This document shows, piece by piece, positions 1 to 64,000 of a DNA stretch of 64,000 nt. The stretch's first letter is position 1, and each line of letters starts with the position of its first letter. This DNA is from Engraulis encrasicolus (Eukaryota; Chordata; Actinopteri; Clupeiformes; Engraulidae), in assembly GCF_034702125.1 (NCBI RefSeq), contig NC_085876.1, positions 18,120,014-18,184,013 on the forward strand. Direction: 5' to 3'. The translations under genes were made by a program, and so were the position numbers. Under the pieces are notes generated by a model. It saw only the letters and a list, made by a program, of their open reading frames with translations. It ran no database searches and was not told the origin of the DNA.

Positions 1-291
1 AATGCCTTGTGACAAGTTGGCCATAGCTGTTTTCAGGCCCGCTTTATCCCCAGCTCTGAAGGCTATGTCTCTTGCCCTCAGCAGCCTGTAGACGTCCCCT
101 GTCAGCCATGGCTTCTGGTTGGCTCGAGTGATTATTGTTTTTGTGTCTGTGACGTCGTCTATGCATTTGGTGATGTAGGATGTGACTGTATCTTTATACT
201 CCTCGATGTCTATTTGGTTGTTGTTGGTGGCAACTTGTTTAAAAATATCACAGTCAGTTATTTCAAAGCAGTTTTGGAGGGCGGATAAATC
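1..291 (-). mobile_element. LINE ORF2 fragment, endonuclease to reverse-transcriptase linker
   Basis: The minus strand is open from position 291 to the left edge with no stop codon. The peptide includes [18 protein letters not shown] followed by [18 protein letters not shown], a segment typical of the region just before the reverse transcriptase domain in fish L2/Rex/jockey-type non-LTR retrotransposons. No ATG lies in the piece, so it is an internal fragment continuing outside the window. It sits in a deptor intron, antisense to the gene. Family assignment is from memory of the conserved motif. Confidence 0.8.
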
Positions 292-1393
292 CCATCCCTA
301 ATTATGATGCGCTAATTAATTCTCAAAACCCTTTAAATAATTAAAAAACTACAATATTTAAATATATGATAATTGGCTAGCATTGTGGAAGGGAGTCATT
401 TAAAGAATCGAAAAAAATCAGAGCTCTCAGACATCATATCATAAACCAAGTATATCTTCCCAAATGTCATAGGCCTACACTATACATATGTAATATTCAT
501 AAACTACACACTCCAAGCTTTCATATGGTACATAACAAGCTATAATAACCAACTGCAAAATGGCTGTAGAGGCCTTGGCAGTTTACTACTACATAGAACT
601 AAAACGTGTAGAGCGTACTGGAGTCATATACAATATGATGTACAAGAGTATAGTAGGAATGAGTTAAATTACTGTTACCACTCAAATTCTTATTAAGGAC
701 ATCTTGGAGGTTTAAACAAGTCATGTTGAACCTTGGAAAAGTGGTCTAGATCCAGACATCATAGCGCAATGTAATCACAGAGGAACTGTGTCACTGATGC
801 TGGTTGTTAAGGAAGATGCTTTGCCTAGCAACCATTGCTATGCAAAAAGCTACACTAAATACAGTTTTATATATGTATACTGCAGACTCCAAGCTTTCAT
901 ATGGTATATCATAAGCTATGATATCCAACTGAATCATGGCTCTAGAGGACTTGGCAGTGTACTACTAGAATGCATTGAGCATTCTGGGGTCATATACAAT
1001 ATGATGTGAAAAAGTATAGTGGGAGTGAGTTATATTACTGTTACCACTCAAATTCTTATTCAGGACATCTTGACGATCAAAAAAAATCATATGGCGTTTT
1101 GTTGTGGGGGGGGTGCATGGTAGGCTACCGTTCCTCCCCGTCTATTAGCTAAAAGTAACAAAACATTAGCTTCAGTTCTGTCTGTAAAGTTACAAGGTCT
1201 TCAAAAGCGAAGCATGATTTGAGGATTGCAAATAAACATGTCAGTTAGAGCATGGCAAGGTTCCTATTCGCCAGAAGAAATTGGGTTATGTAAATATTAG
1301 AATTACCAACATGAACAGTATAACTCCTTTTCATCTTTTATCTCCCCTTTTAGAACACATAATCTCTCCTTCCTTTGCTCACCCTCATTATTA

Positions 1394-1397
<4 letters not shown>
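292..1397. other. Deptor intron, non-coding, with a diverged tandem duplication
   Basis: No coding exon is seen. Two diverged copies of a block of about 210 bp lie at about 486-710 and 871-1075, offset 386 bp. They share CTCCAAGCTTTCATATGGTA near their starts and TACTGTTACCACTCAAATTC near their ends. Upstream deptor exons (both DEP domains) must lie left of the window. Confidence 0.6.

Positions 1398-1475
<78 letters not shown>
1398..1475. repeat. (CT)n microsatellite in front of a deptor exon
   Basis: About 38 uninterrupted CT units, followed by a short CTTT run and the splice acceptor CTTATCTTCAG ending at 1495. The array serves as the pyrimidine tract of the exon starting at 1496. Confidence 0.97.
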
Positions 1476-1487
<12 letters not shown>

Positions 1488-1495
1488 ATCTTCAG

Positions 1496-5096
<3,601 letters not shown>

Positions 5097-5099
<3 letters not shown>

Positions 5100-5470
5100 A
5101 ACCAGAAAAAAACATCTTCCTCTGGGACCCCTGAGACCAGGAAAGAACCATCTTCATCTGGGACCCCTGAAACCAGGAAAAAACCATCTTCATCTGGGAC
5201 CCCAGAAACCAGGAAAGAACCATCTTCATCTGGCCCTCGGAGACCAGGAAAAAACACTCATTGTCATTTAGAACCCTGAGACATGAAAAACCCCATCTTC
5301 AACTGCACTCCTGAGAACGAAAAAAAAAACCACGGGACCCCGCACCTTTGTTATGGAGGTCATGGAGCCTCTTGACCCCTGAAACCAGAAAAAAACATCT
5401 TCTTCTGGGACCCCTGAGACCAGGAAAGAACCATCTTCATCTGGAACCCTGAGACCAGAAAAAAAAATCT
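5097..5470. repeat. 36 bp minisatellite in the deptor 3' flank, with a copied exon end
   Basis: Units of 35-36 bp, built on CTGAAACCAGGAAAAAACC and ATCTTCATCTGGGACCC, begin at the stop codon (5097, 5132, 5168, 5204 and on). At 5331 the array restarts with a near-exact copy of 5048 onward, including the last 16 codons of deptor and the stop. A whole segment of about 283 bp was therefore partly duplicated in tandem. The region is likely 3' untranslated sequence. Confidence 0.9.
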
Positions 5471-5475
5471 GCAAC

Positions 5476-5632
5476 GGCTGTTGCTTCTGTTGCTTCTGCT
5501 GCTGATGCTGCTGCTGCTGCTGGTATGTCGAGAAAAATTGATCACAGTAAAATATCATCATCATGATATGTAAACTCTGGCTGCATTCTCCTCCTCTTAA
5601 TCCTCCTCCTCCTCCTCCTCCTCATCCTCGTT
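5476..5632. repeat. CTG and CTC trinucleotide runs
   Basis: An impure CTG run (5476-5521) and a CTC run (5584-5632), in the probable 3' untranslated region or just beyond it. No convincing AATAAA signal was found before 6000; an ATTAAA lies near 6065 but inside a repeat. Confidence 0.85.
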
Positions 5633-5759
5633 CTAGTCCTCATGAACCCCAGAAAGAGACCAGAATACCAGAATACATCATCTGTGTCTGCCGCTGCCAT
5701 TACCAGTGGTGTGTGGACTCGAGACATGTTGATCACCAGGAAAAGGTGCAGGACAAAGG

Positions 5760-6168
5760 CTGACTGTAAGTTTGGAGCCAGGAGTCCGTACATGGAAAAT
5801 CCTTTTTTTTATCAGGATTATGTTTCGACCATTGTCTTCATGTCAAGTCAAGTTGGTTTTATTGTCAATTTCTTTACATGCACTGGTCATACAAAGAATT
5901 TAAATTACGTTGCTTACTATCCCATGCAGACATAGACATCGACTTTAGGTGTGGACAATTAGACATAGACAGTACACATACTTTACACCTAGAGTACCTA
6001 TACAATACACATGAAGACATATAAAGTGCAAGACTGGGCAACAGCAGACATGCATAGAACATGTATTAAAATGTCATCATGAAGACAATGGTCGAAACGT
6101 AATCTGCCATGGTATATAAAAAAAGGATTTTAAGTGTGCGGACTCCTGACTCCAAACTTACAGATCTA
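5760..6168. mobile_element. Fold-back element enclosing an inverted LINE 3' tail
   Basis: Arms at 5760-5842 and about 6078-6168 are inverted copies (CTGTAAGTTTGGAG and CGACCATTGTCTTCATG on the left, complements on the right). Between them, 5843-6070 is the reverse of the LINE tail seen at 12640-12830 (shared GGTTTTATTGTCAATTTCTT). Confidence 0.75.
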
Positions 6169-6727
6169 CAGTGGACATTGAGCCTTTCCCATCCCATCCA
6201 CTTTTCTGGGGACCACACCGCATGTCCAGGCCTAGTTCATTGCATCTTAGAGGAGGGGAGATGCAACAATATTACAGTCAAGATGAGAGAAGATGCACAA
6301 GAGGAGTTTCTTTAACTCTCAAAATGACAGCAGTACAACATTTTCTCTTACAGTTGTCTAAAAAAAAGTTTAGAAAGTTTGGGAAAAGTTACCTAAAAAA
6401 GTTGGCAGCACTTTAAATAAGCCAGTAATGTTTAGTTAATTTTCCCCCCCCGTTTTTTTTGCATTTGGGTCATTTAGAGGTAAAAATATATATATTTGTA
6501 TTATCTAGAAAAAGGTTATGCTAGAAAAAGGTCAGTAATTGTACACCTACCGTAGGATTGTTCTATATTATGTGATAAATTGAAAGGTCAAAAAACAAAG
6601 CTGACTGACTCGTGAGTAAGGAGTGGCATGTATAGATTAGTGACTGGCCATATTAGTGTTGTATGTACGGTATGAAGATGAATTGGAATATCGTGGACAA
6701 ACAGCTTTGGCCTACTGATTTATTAAC
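6169..6727. other. Intergenic, no feature recognised
   Basis: Only short A- or C-rich runs and no supported gene between deptor and the element at 6728. Confidence 0.5.
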
Positions 6728-6797
6728 CAGCGTTTCCCATACATTGAGGAAACTATGGCGGCCCGCCATAGTTTAAATTTGGCCGCCATAGTTTCCG

Positions 6798-6835
<38 letters not shown>

Positions 6836-7701
6836 TTTTTTTTTTCTTTTTTTTTACGATTTCCGTGTTTGTTAAAAGCGATTTCAATTACGATTTCCTT
6901 CGCATGTTCCTCCTGGAGTAAATACATCCTATAGAGAAAACCACAAGTGCTTGAAAGAGAGAGGGATCAAAAGCCTTGTCAAGTTGTTGTAGTTAACTTG
7001 GGTTTGGGAGCAATAAAAAAAAAAAAAACCTTCCGAGAAGGGACAGTTGGGATGAGTTTACTAACACTCCCCAGCCCAGGCTTTGTTTTACAGTTGTAAT
7101 GAGTTAGGTGACAGGCCTTCATTGACAAGGCAGAGGAGACATCGGGCTGCATATAGAAATGAATGTGTATAATGAATGTGAATATAGACATAAATGTGTA
7201 ATATGTTGTTCAGCCCTTTTAATGGGAGGAATTTTGAAAAACTGGCCCTGTGACCAGCACCCCTCATGTAGAATGTGTGTGTGGGGAAAAGGCATAGCCT
7301 ACCCTCTTAGACCATTTTTGTTTATGCGTTAACAATTTCACAGCGATCTTAAATTCTTATCTCTGCTCCTATTTTGTTTTATTATTTTTTTCATTACATA
7401 GACCCCTGCATGTGTATTATGTAGCCTTATGTCTCAAAATATAAATGGCTGAAATGTAGGCGTAGGCCTATAATTTCTTCATGCGCCAATGTCATACTGT
7501 ACTCATTGTTTTGCCATTTTGCATTTACACTTCGGAATAACAACCCCCCCCCCCCCCCCCACCCCCCCCCCCCTCCCCACCCCCCCCCCCACCCCCCCCC
7601 CCAAAAAGGGCAGTGAAAAGACCCCCCCCCCCCCCCCCCCCCCCAAACAAAAAAAATCCCCGCTGCCCCCATAGTTTCCAAAATTTCTGTGGGAAACACT
7701 G
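6728..7701. mobile_element. DNA transposon remnant with poly-A and poly-C interior
   Basis: The left end CAGCGTTTCCCATACATTG and the right end CTGTGGGAAACACTG are inverted. The sequence CATAGTTTCC recurs inside both ends. Flanks share TTAACCA but not a clean 8 bp duplication. A homopolymer A/T run lies at 6808-6855 and a C-rich run at 7543-7644. Confidence 0.6.
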
Positions 7702-8109
7702 TTAACCAAGAAAAAGTTCAGAACATCTTAATTCAAGATGCTTTTTTTGTTTTGGCAAAGCATGTGCAATATTAAGTACAATATCAAGGATTTTGACAAT
7801 GTATCATTTCCACTGAACCAACACCACTGAATGTGTAATGTATGTGATTATGTGATTCTTCCTTTCAGTTTAATTTATATGTTGTTGACACCCCCCCCCC
7901 CTTTCAATTATGTTGGTACAACAATTGATGGATGTATTGTATGTAGAAGGGATATATTCCAGGAAATATTTAATTTTATTTAAGAATATGAATGTGCCAG
8001 TGCTTCAGTTGGCATTTGTCAGCCATTTTCTTTCAAATGTAATTGATAAAGTTCCTTTTATTGATCAACAATCTTATCTTGGTCACTGGTTTGTGTTCTG
8101 TGCAATAAT

Positions 8110-8668
8110 CAGAGGTGGAAAGAGTACTAAAATATTGTACTCAAGTACAAGTACTGTTACTCTGTTGAAAATGTACTCAAGTACGAGTAAATTTACCAGT
8201 CAAAAAATCTACTCAAGTAAAAGTAAAAAGTAAATAATTTAAAATGTAGGCTACTTTGAGTAAAAGTAAAAAGTTACTTTTTAACAATCAGCATTTTCTG
8301 CCTCTAGATGTGCAAGGGGTGCACTGGGTTAGAGGAAGAACAGCTAATGTTGATCTCCTCTGAGTTAAGTGAATCTCCATCGTCAGCCTCCATGTCAGCC
8401 AACATCGTTTGAGTGAGAGACAGGTCGCACGCGCCAACTCTTTATAAACTAGGCTAGAATTCTAGAGGTTTTTTGTTTGTTTGTTTGGTTTTTTTACTCA
8501 GTAACGCTTGTGCTGAAAAATGTACCGAAGTACATTCCTCGAAAGAAAATGTACTTAAGTAAAAGTAAAATTACAAATTTTAAAAAGTAGTTTAAAAAGT
8601 ACAAGTACACAAAAAAGCTACTCAATTACAGTAACACGAGTAAAGTAATTAGTTACTTTCCACCTCTG
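8110..8668. mobile_element. Tol2-like non-autonomous hAT element
   Basis: The ends CAGAGGTGGAAAGAGTAC and GTTACTTTCCACCTCTG resemble the Tol2 terminus CAGAGGTGTAAAGTAC. A perfect 8 bp target duplication GCAATAAT lies at 8102-8109 and 8669-8676. The subterminal zones hold many inverted ACTCAAGTA-type motifs, as expected for transposase binding. There is no transposase frame. Confidence 0.9.
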
Positions 8669-8676
8669 GCAATAAT

Positions 8677-9611
8677 ACAGTATATTCATGTAAGTGATTA
8701 TTCAACACTATCTGGCATGATGACCACACTACTCAAGTAAGTGCTTGAAGTCAGTAACCACTAGATGGCGATGATGATTCAAAAGCTTCACTCTCCCACC
8801 CAAGATGTTAACCCAGGTCTCACAGTAAATCAGTGACAGAGACTATGGGTTTGCTTTTTTTTTTTTGGAGCAACGCTTCCTTCCATTTTGGTTTTCAAGC
8901 TTCACCTGCAATTTGGGAAGAAAACCTCAACTTGACCTGTTCTCTGACCCCTTTAACTTTAAACGAGGGCTAACTGCCTGGATTGATATATTGCGGGCAC
9001 TCAGCACTTTGCGGATGACTGTAGGAATTTACGAGGACGGCCTCCTCTCCAAGCTACCGTTTTAGAAGTCCACACAAAATTCATTGTTTCTTACAGGTTG
9101 CTACTCTCAGTGTAATAATTTCATCAGGCCATAAAGCTCCAATCTGAATGTGATTGCACTAGAAGAAAGGGCTTTCAGAAAGAAAGATTTCTTTCTTTTT
9201 TTTACACAGCACACATGCTTACTCCCTATTGCAGTGTCTGTCTAAGCGGGATTCTCTCGACTCCTTTGTGCCGGTTTTGAATGTGTGCCTGTTGCCTCTT
9301 TCACTTTCAAAAGCCTGTAGAGGCACCAAAGCAGAGCAAAACCCCAGATGGAGATTTTGTGCGTCTGCATCAGCAGATGGCAGTGTGTGCCTTGCCTGTT
9401 ACCGATTGTTTATTTTATTCCAGTGAGTCCTCATGGGGTGAAAATAAGGTCTTTTGTGCCAGGTCTTTTGATGGTGAGAATTTGAAGTTGTCCTGATTCT
9501 TTGCTCATTTGTGCTGCATCACCTGTGCCAGTTTGTATAACTAACCAGCATCTATGGTATTAACTAGGTGCGATTAGCATTTAAATTTCTGAAAATTGTT
9601 CAACTTTTTTT
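8677..9611. other. Intergenic, no feature recognised
   Basis: Sequence of ordinary complexity without a convincing gene; short open frames here have no recognisable domain. Confidence 0.5.
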
Positions 9612-9623
9612 CCAGGTTTATTT

Positions 9624-9800
9624 ATTTTTTAAAATATTTGGGGGGCTTTTTGCCTTTTTTTGATAGGACAGTGAAGACGTTGACAGGAAGTGAGTGGGGA
9701 GAGAGATGGAGAAGGGTCAGCAATAGACCTGGGCCGAAATCGAACCCGGGTCAGCCATGTAGCAGACAAGTGCCCTACCGTTAGTGCCAAGGTAGGGCCC
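9624..9800 (-). mobile_element. tRNA-derived SINE
   Basis: On the minus strand the head has a tRNA-like form: an A-box-like ACTAACGGTAGGGCACTTG and the B box GGGTTCGATTTC. The body CTCTCTCCCCACTCACTTCC is shared with other copies. It is flanked by a 12 bp target duplication, CCAGGTTTATTT (9612-9623 and 9801-9812). Confidence 0.85.
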
Positions 9801-9812
9801 CCAGGTTTATTT

Positions 9813-12223
9813 TTTGAACACCTATTCAGGCTGTAACTTAGTTAATTTCTTTGCCACAGGCGTCTGGTCCAGTTGTCCATTTTTTTACACTGTTGTAATT
9901 GTCCAAAAGGGCACTTAACGACGGCTAAAGTTAAGCTGTCTTGATTGCTATTAGTGTTTATTAAGCTGGGTTATTAGCACTTGTAAAATGACCCACTAAA
10001 CTGACAAAAAAGAACGTGTCCTGGAGTGAAGGGGGTGTGGGGATATGGTCAGGTTCAATGGTACTAGTCCTCCACTAGTCTCCACTGGAATGTTTCCAAA
10101 AGGTCAAAGGTCAAGTCAGTATTCTGATGGGTTTGGTGGCAATTTACCTTTAGGACTGAAAACTCTTTGGAAATGTTGGGGTGGGGTTAGGGCGGCTCTC
10201 GTGGCCCTAAATCTTATCCTGGCCTCCACAGTAAGTGCTTCATGACATTGTGCTAAGAAGATGTCTGGGTTGGTTTAGCACTGATGACGTGTCCAGTGGT
10301 TGGTCCAAGCCACACACACCACTGTAAAGTCTCTTGCAGCTGCCGTTGTAAGCAAGTGGACCTCTTTTAGAAGGGCCAAGATATAAGCCACTGGAATTCT
10401 TGTGAAAGTGGTGAGTTGTAAGCAAGTTGGCCCCTTAAAATTAAGTTTTAAAATTAAGAATTACAACCGAGCATATGACGAGCTTCACTCAAATGACATA
10501 GGTATATCCATTTTGGAACATTTCGGGGAAATTCACATTTTTGTACTGGGACTTGCATTGCATTGCATTGCATTGCAAAAAGTACATTATTTGAATGGTA
10601 AGAATTCAAACATATAGATGATAGGATGTCTGAGTAGTCGTTTCCAATAATAAAATTCAAAAGTAAAAAAAAAAATGGTGCTTACATCAATTTGCAATGA
10701 AACTCTTCATATTCACCACCTCTAGCTTTTTAATTACATGACCTTGATCTTGATCATGAACTTTCACATAATACATACACGTAGGCCTATTCAAAACTGA
10801 CTCCCTCCAGACAATATTGAAGTGTCATCCTCTACAACATGATGGAGTGAGTGTAAATTATCAGTTTGCACTTCAGTGTTTGCATTTAAAAAGTTACTGA
10901 TGTGTACAGCTCTGAATAATGGATAAGGGGAAGACTTTTGACCCTGTTTCACCTGCCAACTGTGACAGTGTTTTCCGCAATATTTAAAGTAGAACAGCTA
11001 AAATGGATCATTTCCTTCCATCTCCATCTCCATCTCTACAATCTCAATCTTTTTTTTTTCAGCCTCCGCTTTATTTATGTGCAGACCCATACCTGGGTTG
11101 TCACTCACCCAAGCGAAAGCATGAAGCCCGGGGCCTGGAGGTTGAAGAAGACATGGAGCTCGGAGCCTGGGGGTTGATTCCAAAGCAGACTTGCCCTGCA
11201 TCACACTGAGCCGCACCGCACTGCACCGCTTCTCTCTTGCACTGCGCATGGCCTTGACCTTCTGGGAAAATGACTTCAACATTCCTGGCAACCTGTAGAG
11301 ACACATAGCCAGCACCTACCTTCAGGGCTGGCCTGGGATGAAAAACAGGCCAGGCATTTTCATCCAAGACCACTCCAAGCTATGCATTGAGAGAGACAAT
11401 GTAGCCTGTAACTATCTTTTTAAGTCATGTAATATCAGTTCTTTTTACCCAAACAACCGAAATGAATATTGAAATCAGACTCAGAGAGGTTTGCCGTAGC
11501 GACATAAGGCACGATACCATTAGGCTACATAAAGGGGAAGTCCAGGCCAAAATCATCAACAATCCACCGGGCAAATACCCTGCATGCCATATGGTCAGTC
11601 CATCCCTGCCTACCTTGCTGGGTGTAGTGTGGTGTGGTGTGTGCCTGCCTGCCTGCCTGGCTTGACAGAACGCTGGAGGGGGATGTCTTCCTTTTACTGT
11701 TTGTAGATGGAGAAAGGGGCCAGTTATGCAACTAGATTGGCATACACAGAAAAAAATGAAGTGTTAATTCCACACTTACAGAGTCGATTTTGGCATCTTC
11801 TAGATTGTATTTGGTCCCAGAATAGGCCTAAGTGTTGAATTGACATATCATTTTTACTGCCTGCTGCTGTACTGTTGCTACAACCCATTTGATGACAAAT
11901 AAAGTGATAAATGTTATAAATGTGCTCAATTATTTTTTAATAGGCTACCTTTGCATGCCCATGCCCATGCATTTTGCCCATGGGAAATATTTTCATTACT
12001 GATTAGTTACGTTGTTTTCATGTGCAGCTGTCAGAATCACTCCAAATGTTTTTTTGTGGTGATGCATGTTTAGAATGTTTCCCCAGGGTGCCTACATATC
12101 ATAATTATAGTTGTCATGATATAATTCAATGAAAGATTAATGATAGGCTATATAGGCACTGTGCCTTACACATGTATAAAACGTTAGGACTAGGCCGTAA
12201 ACCTGTTCAAAACAAACGTCTAG
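9813..12223. other. Intergenic, no gene recognised
   Basis: No supported coding exon. A short GCATT run lies at 10555-10576. Open frames at 10998-11373 on the minus strand show no known motif and no splice context. Confidence 0.5.
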
Positions 12224-12375
12224 GGGGGTGCTATGGCGCAGCACGCTAAGCCCCACACATATGGGCTTGCATGGGGTTCCACGGGGACCCTGGTTCAAAT
12301 CCGTCCGGGGTCATTTCCCGATCCTCCCCTGTCTCTCTGTCTCATATAGGCATAACAGGCCCTAATATATATAGG
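12224..12375 (+). mobile_element. tRNA-derived SINE
   Basis: The head has an A-box-like CTATGGCGCAGCACGCTAAG and the B box GGTTCAAATCCG, followed by the body CTCCCCTGTCTCTCTGTCTC. It is the same broad family as the copies at 9624 and 16094. A CA microsatellite follows its tail. Confidence 0.8.
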
Positions 12376-12377
12376 CC

Positions 12378-12390
<13 letters not shown>

Positions 12391-12472
<82 letters not shown>
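12391..12472. repeat. (CA)n microsatellite
   Basis: About 41 CA units directly after a TA-rich SINE tail. Confidence 0.97.
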
Positions 12473-12475
<3 letters not shown>

Positions 12476-12639
12476 TGCTGGTGTACTTGATAGACCCTTT
12501 TTAATATTTATTTTTCTTCAAATGCTACTATTACTATGTCAGAACGCTACAAAGGACTTTTAGAAAAGCACAACAAAATACCTCCTCTTAATGTATGTTC
12601 TCTACAAGTCTTCTGTTGTCCAGTCTTGCACTTTAAATG

Positions 12640-12943
<304 letters not shown>

Positions 12944-13429
12944 GTCTTGAAACAAGGAATAATATCTCACCACCATTTCCCTTCTTCTCAGTGCAAGAAA
13001 ATGTGTAGGCCCTACAGTAGGCTATCATGATGTAATCTCTTACACATGTTCCACAAGATGACAGGTAGATTGTTGGATTGAAGCCTGTTTGGTCCAAGCC
13101 TTTCCTTGCAGGTGATGTTAGGACAGAGGAATGTGTGAGCATCAGAACTTGTGTGTAATTGTAGTCCATGCGTTATCCCTACCCCATTAATAAGTCTGAA
13201 AACAACAAGATCTATGTTCAAATGTGCAAATAAACATCTTAATAAACATAAAACACAATTGTATCTTAGTTAAGCAACTGTGACTTATTGTCTGATAACT
13301 GTTCTGAAAGAGACCGTCTTTGTTTGTAAACTCCATCACCACACAAACCCACTATAGCCTTTTGGGCTATAGCAAATGAGGTCGAAAAGAAAAGAAATCT
13401 TGTTGCCCAGAGAGACGTTTTCTCACACT

Positions 13430-13570
13430 CAGGAATAAATGAGCCGCCCGGTGGAGAAATGGATAGCTGGGAGGGATGGATGAATGAATAGAAGCGCAAG
13501 CTACACCCACCCTCGCATGCATGCCTCAACTGCCAGCGCGCGAGCTGAGGATAGTTAAGCTCGAGGAGCC
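13430..13570 (+). promoter_or_regulatory. Probable col14a1 promoter region
   Basis: The only clearly CG-richer stretch between the genes (GAGCCGCCCGGTGG, CCAGCGCGCGAGCTGAGG, GAGCCCGCGGTGAC). It lies just upstream of a strong donor at 13643 and about 800 bp before the first coding exon. No TATA box is evident. Its role is inferred from position and composition. Confidence 0.45.
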
Positions 13571-13643
13571 CGCGGTGACAGACTCAAGGTGCAGTGCACA
13601 GGAAAATCCCGTCGCTGCGTTTTGAAATCCATCTGTTTTACAG
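13571..13643 (+). other. col14a1: Probable col14a1 exon 1, 5' untranslated
   Basis: The stretch ends with a textbook donor (CAG then GTAAGC) at 13643/13644. It lies upstream of the signal-peptide exon. The 5' border is a guess. No in-frame ATG continues into the protein, so it would be untranslated. Confidence 0.5.
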
Positions 13644-14324
13644 GTAAGCGTTCACGTTTAACCGAATGACTGGATGTGTTTTGTCTGCTTGAGATTATCA
13701 CCTTCTAATGCGATTTCACTTTGTGTTGGTGGTGTGTGGACCTGCATTGAATGGGTTCGGACAACCATGCGCTGCACATTTGTTGTTGTCTTCTCGTACC
13801 TGTATTCAAGGTGTTCACAGACGCGCGAGCTGACTTTTTAAATGATAAATGTGTAGGTCGTGTATTTGTATGTTATTTAAAAAAATAAAATAAATAAGGC
13901 TTACGGTCATTTTGTCTCTTGCCTCTAAATGTAACCAACACTTCTTTACATAATAGTGTAATCTAATGTAACAGAACGGTCACTGTTACACGTAGTTTCC
14001 TCCTCCTAGTGATAAACTATAACTCAGGTGAACACGTAGAGGTCTTAATCACAGGTTTAATACAAGTGTGTTCACCAAAAAAAAAAAGAAAAGAAAAAAA
14101 GAAACCCAGATTAGCCTGAATAAAGAATAGCCTTTGATGTAGCATACCCAACTTTTGGTAGCTGGAAAGTTTGTTCCACAAAGCTACCTGCAACAGATGT
14201 TGTTTCATGTATGCTGTAATGTCAGCCTGCACAGGATTCAATCAACTTTTGGACTGAGACTTCACTTGAGTGATCTTGGATCGGAATTCGGGACCTGCTC
14301 TTGGTGCCCACTGAGTCCATAAAG

Positions 14325-63489
<49,165 letters not shown>

Positions 63490-63543
63490 GTGGGAGAGAT
63501 GCACTCTACAGTAGTACTTGTGTGTCTTTGTCTCTTTGTACAC

Positions 63544-63912
<369 letters not shown>

Positions 63913-64000
63913 ATTGCATTATGTACAGTATTTAGTGTTGGGGGGAGTGGGAGGGGGTCAGTGGGGCTTCAGATCTGTTTGCATTGGTTAACTATTAACA

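Noticed and set aside
5563..5935. Frames after the deptor stop as an extra exon or readthrough tail
   Set aside because: They cross trinucleotide repeats and a transposon arm; human DEPTOR ends at the same PDZ position as the TGA at 5097.
9624..9800. tRNA gene from the A and B boxes
   Set aside because: Target duplications, the downstream body and several copies show it is a tRNA-derived SINE; the cloverleaf is degraded.
14301..14324. TTG at 14301 as an earlier start for col14a1
   Set aside because: The ATG at 14325 gives a clean signal peptide; the added residues MVPTESIK would only bury it and TTG starts are rare in vertebrates.

Overview
The window is vertebrate nuclear DNA, almost certainly from a ray-finned (teleost) fish. 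The genes are split by GT-AG introns. The repeats are fish-type: Tol2-like hAT ends, tRNA-derived SINEs, L2/Rex-type LINE pieces, and many very long CA, CT and GATA-type microsatellites. The species cannot be named from the sequence alone. Protein similarity was judged from memory of the human proteins, with no database search.

Two protein genes lie head to tail on the plus strand. The first is the 3' end of deptor (DEP domain-containing mTOR-interacting protein): four coding exons at 1496-1600, 3713-3783, 4674-4778 and 4971-5099. They encode the end of the linker and the C-terminal PDZ domain. The second is the 5' part of col14a1 (collagen XIV alpha-1 chain, a FACIT collagen): a probable non-coding exon ending at 13643, a signal-peptide exon (ATG at 14325), and eight more exons to 63489. 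These give the first 399 residues: signal peptide, FN3 domain 1, linker, an N-terminal von Willebrand A domain with an intact MIDAS, and half of FN3 domain 2. The gene runs off the right edge. DEPTOR and COL14A1 are also same-strand neighbours on human chromosome 8, so this is an old conserved pair. The two proteins have unrelated jobs (mTOR inhibition; collagen fibril surface), so the pairing is synteny, not an operon.

Layout: 1-1495 deptor intron with a LINE fragment at the left edge; 1496-5099 deptor exons; 5100-13500 intergenic DNA with a minisatellite and several DNA transposons; 13500-14403 col14a1 5' end; 14404-27193 introns 2 and 3; 27194-27714 exons 4 and 5; 27715-57260 a 29.5 kb intron 5 made largely of transposons and microsatellites; 57261-63489 exons 6-10; then intron 10 with GT arrays.

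No prokaryotic-type system, CRISPR array, rRNA or functional tRNA gene was seen. The most interesting points are at splice sites and in the transposon archaeology: a tandem duplication carrying a second copy of the exon 10 acceptor that would lead to a stop codon; a SINE ending 11 bp from the exon 9 acceptor; CT microsatellites acting as the pyrimidine tracts of two deptor exons; the end of the deptor coding exon copied into its own 3' flank; apparent absence of the deptor degron segment; and a nested stack of DNA transposons with target-site duplications and an in-window empty site.
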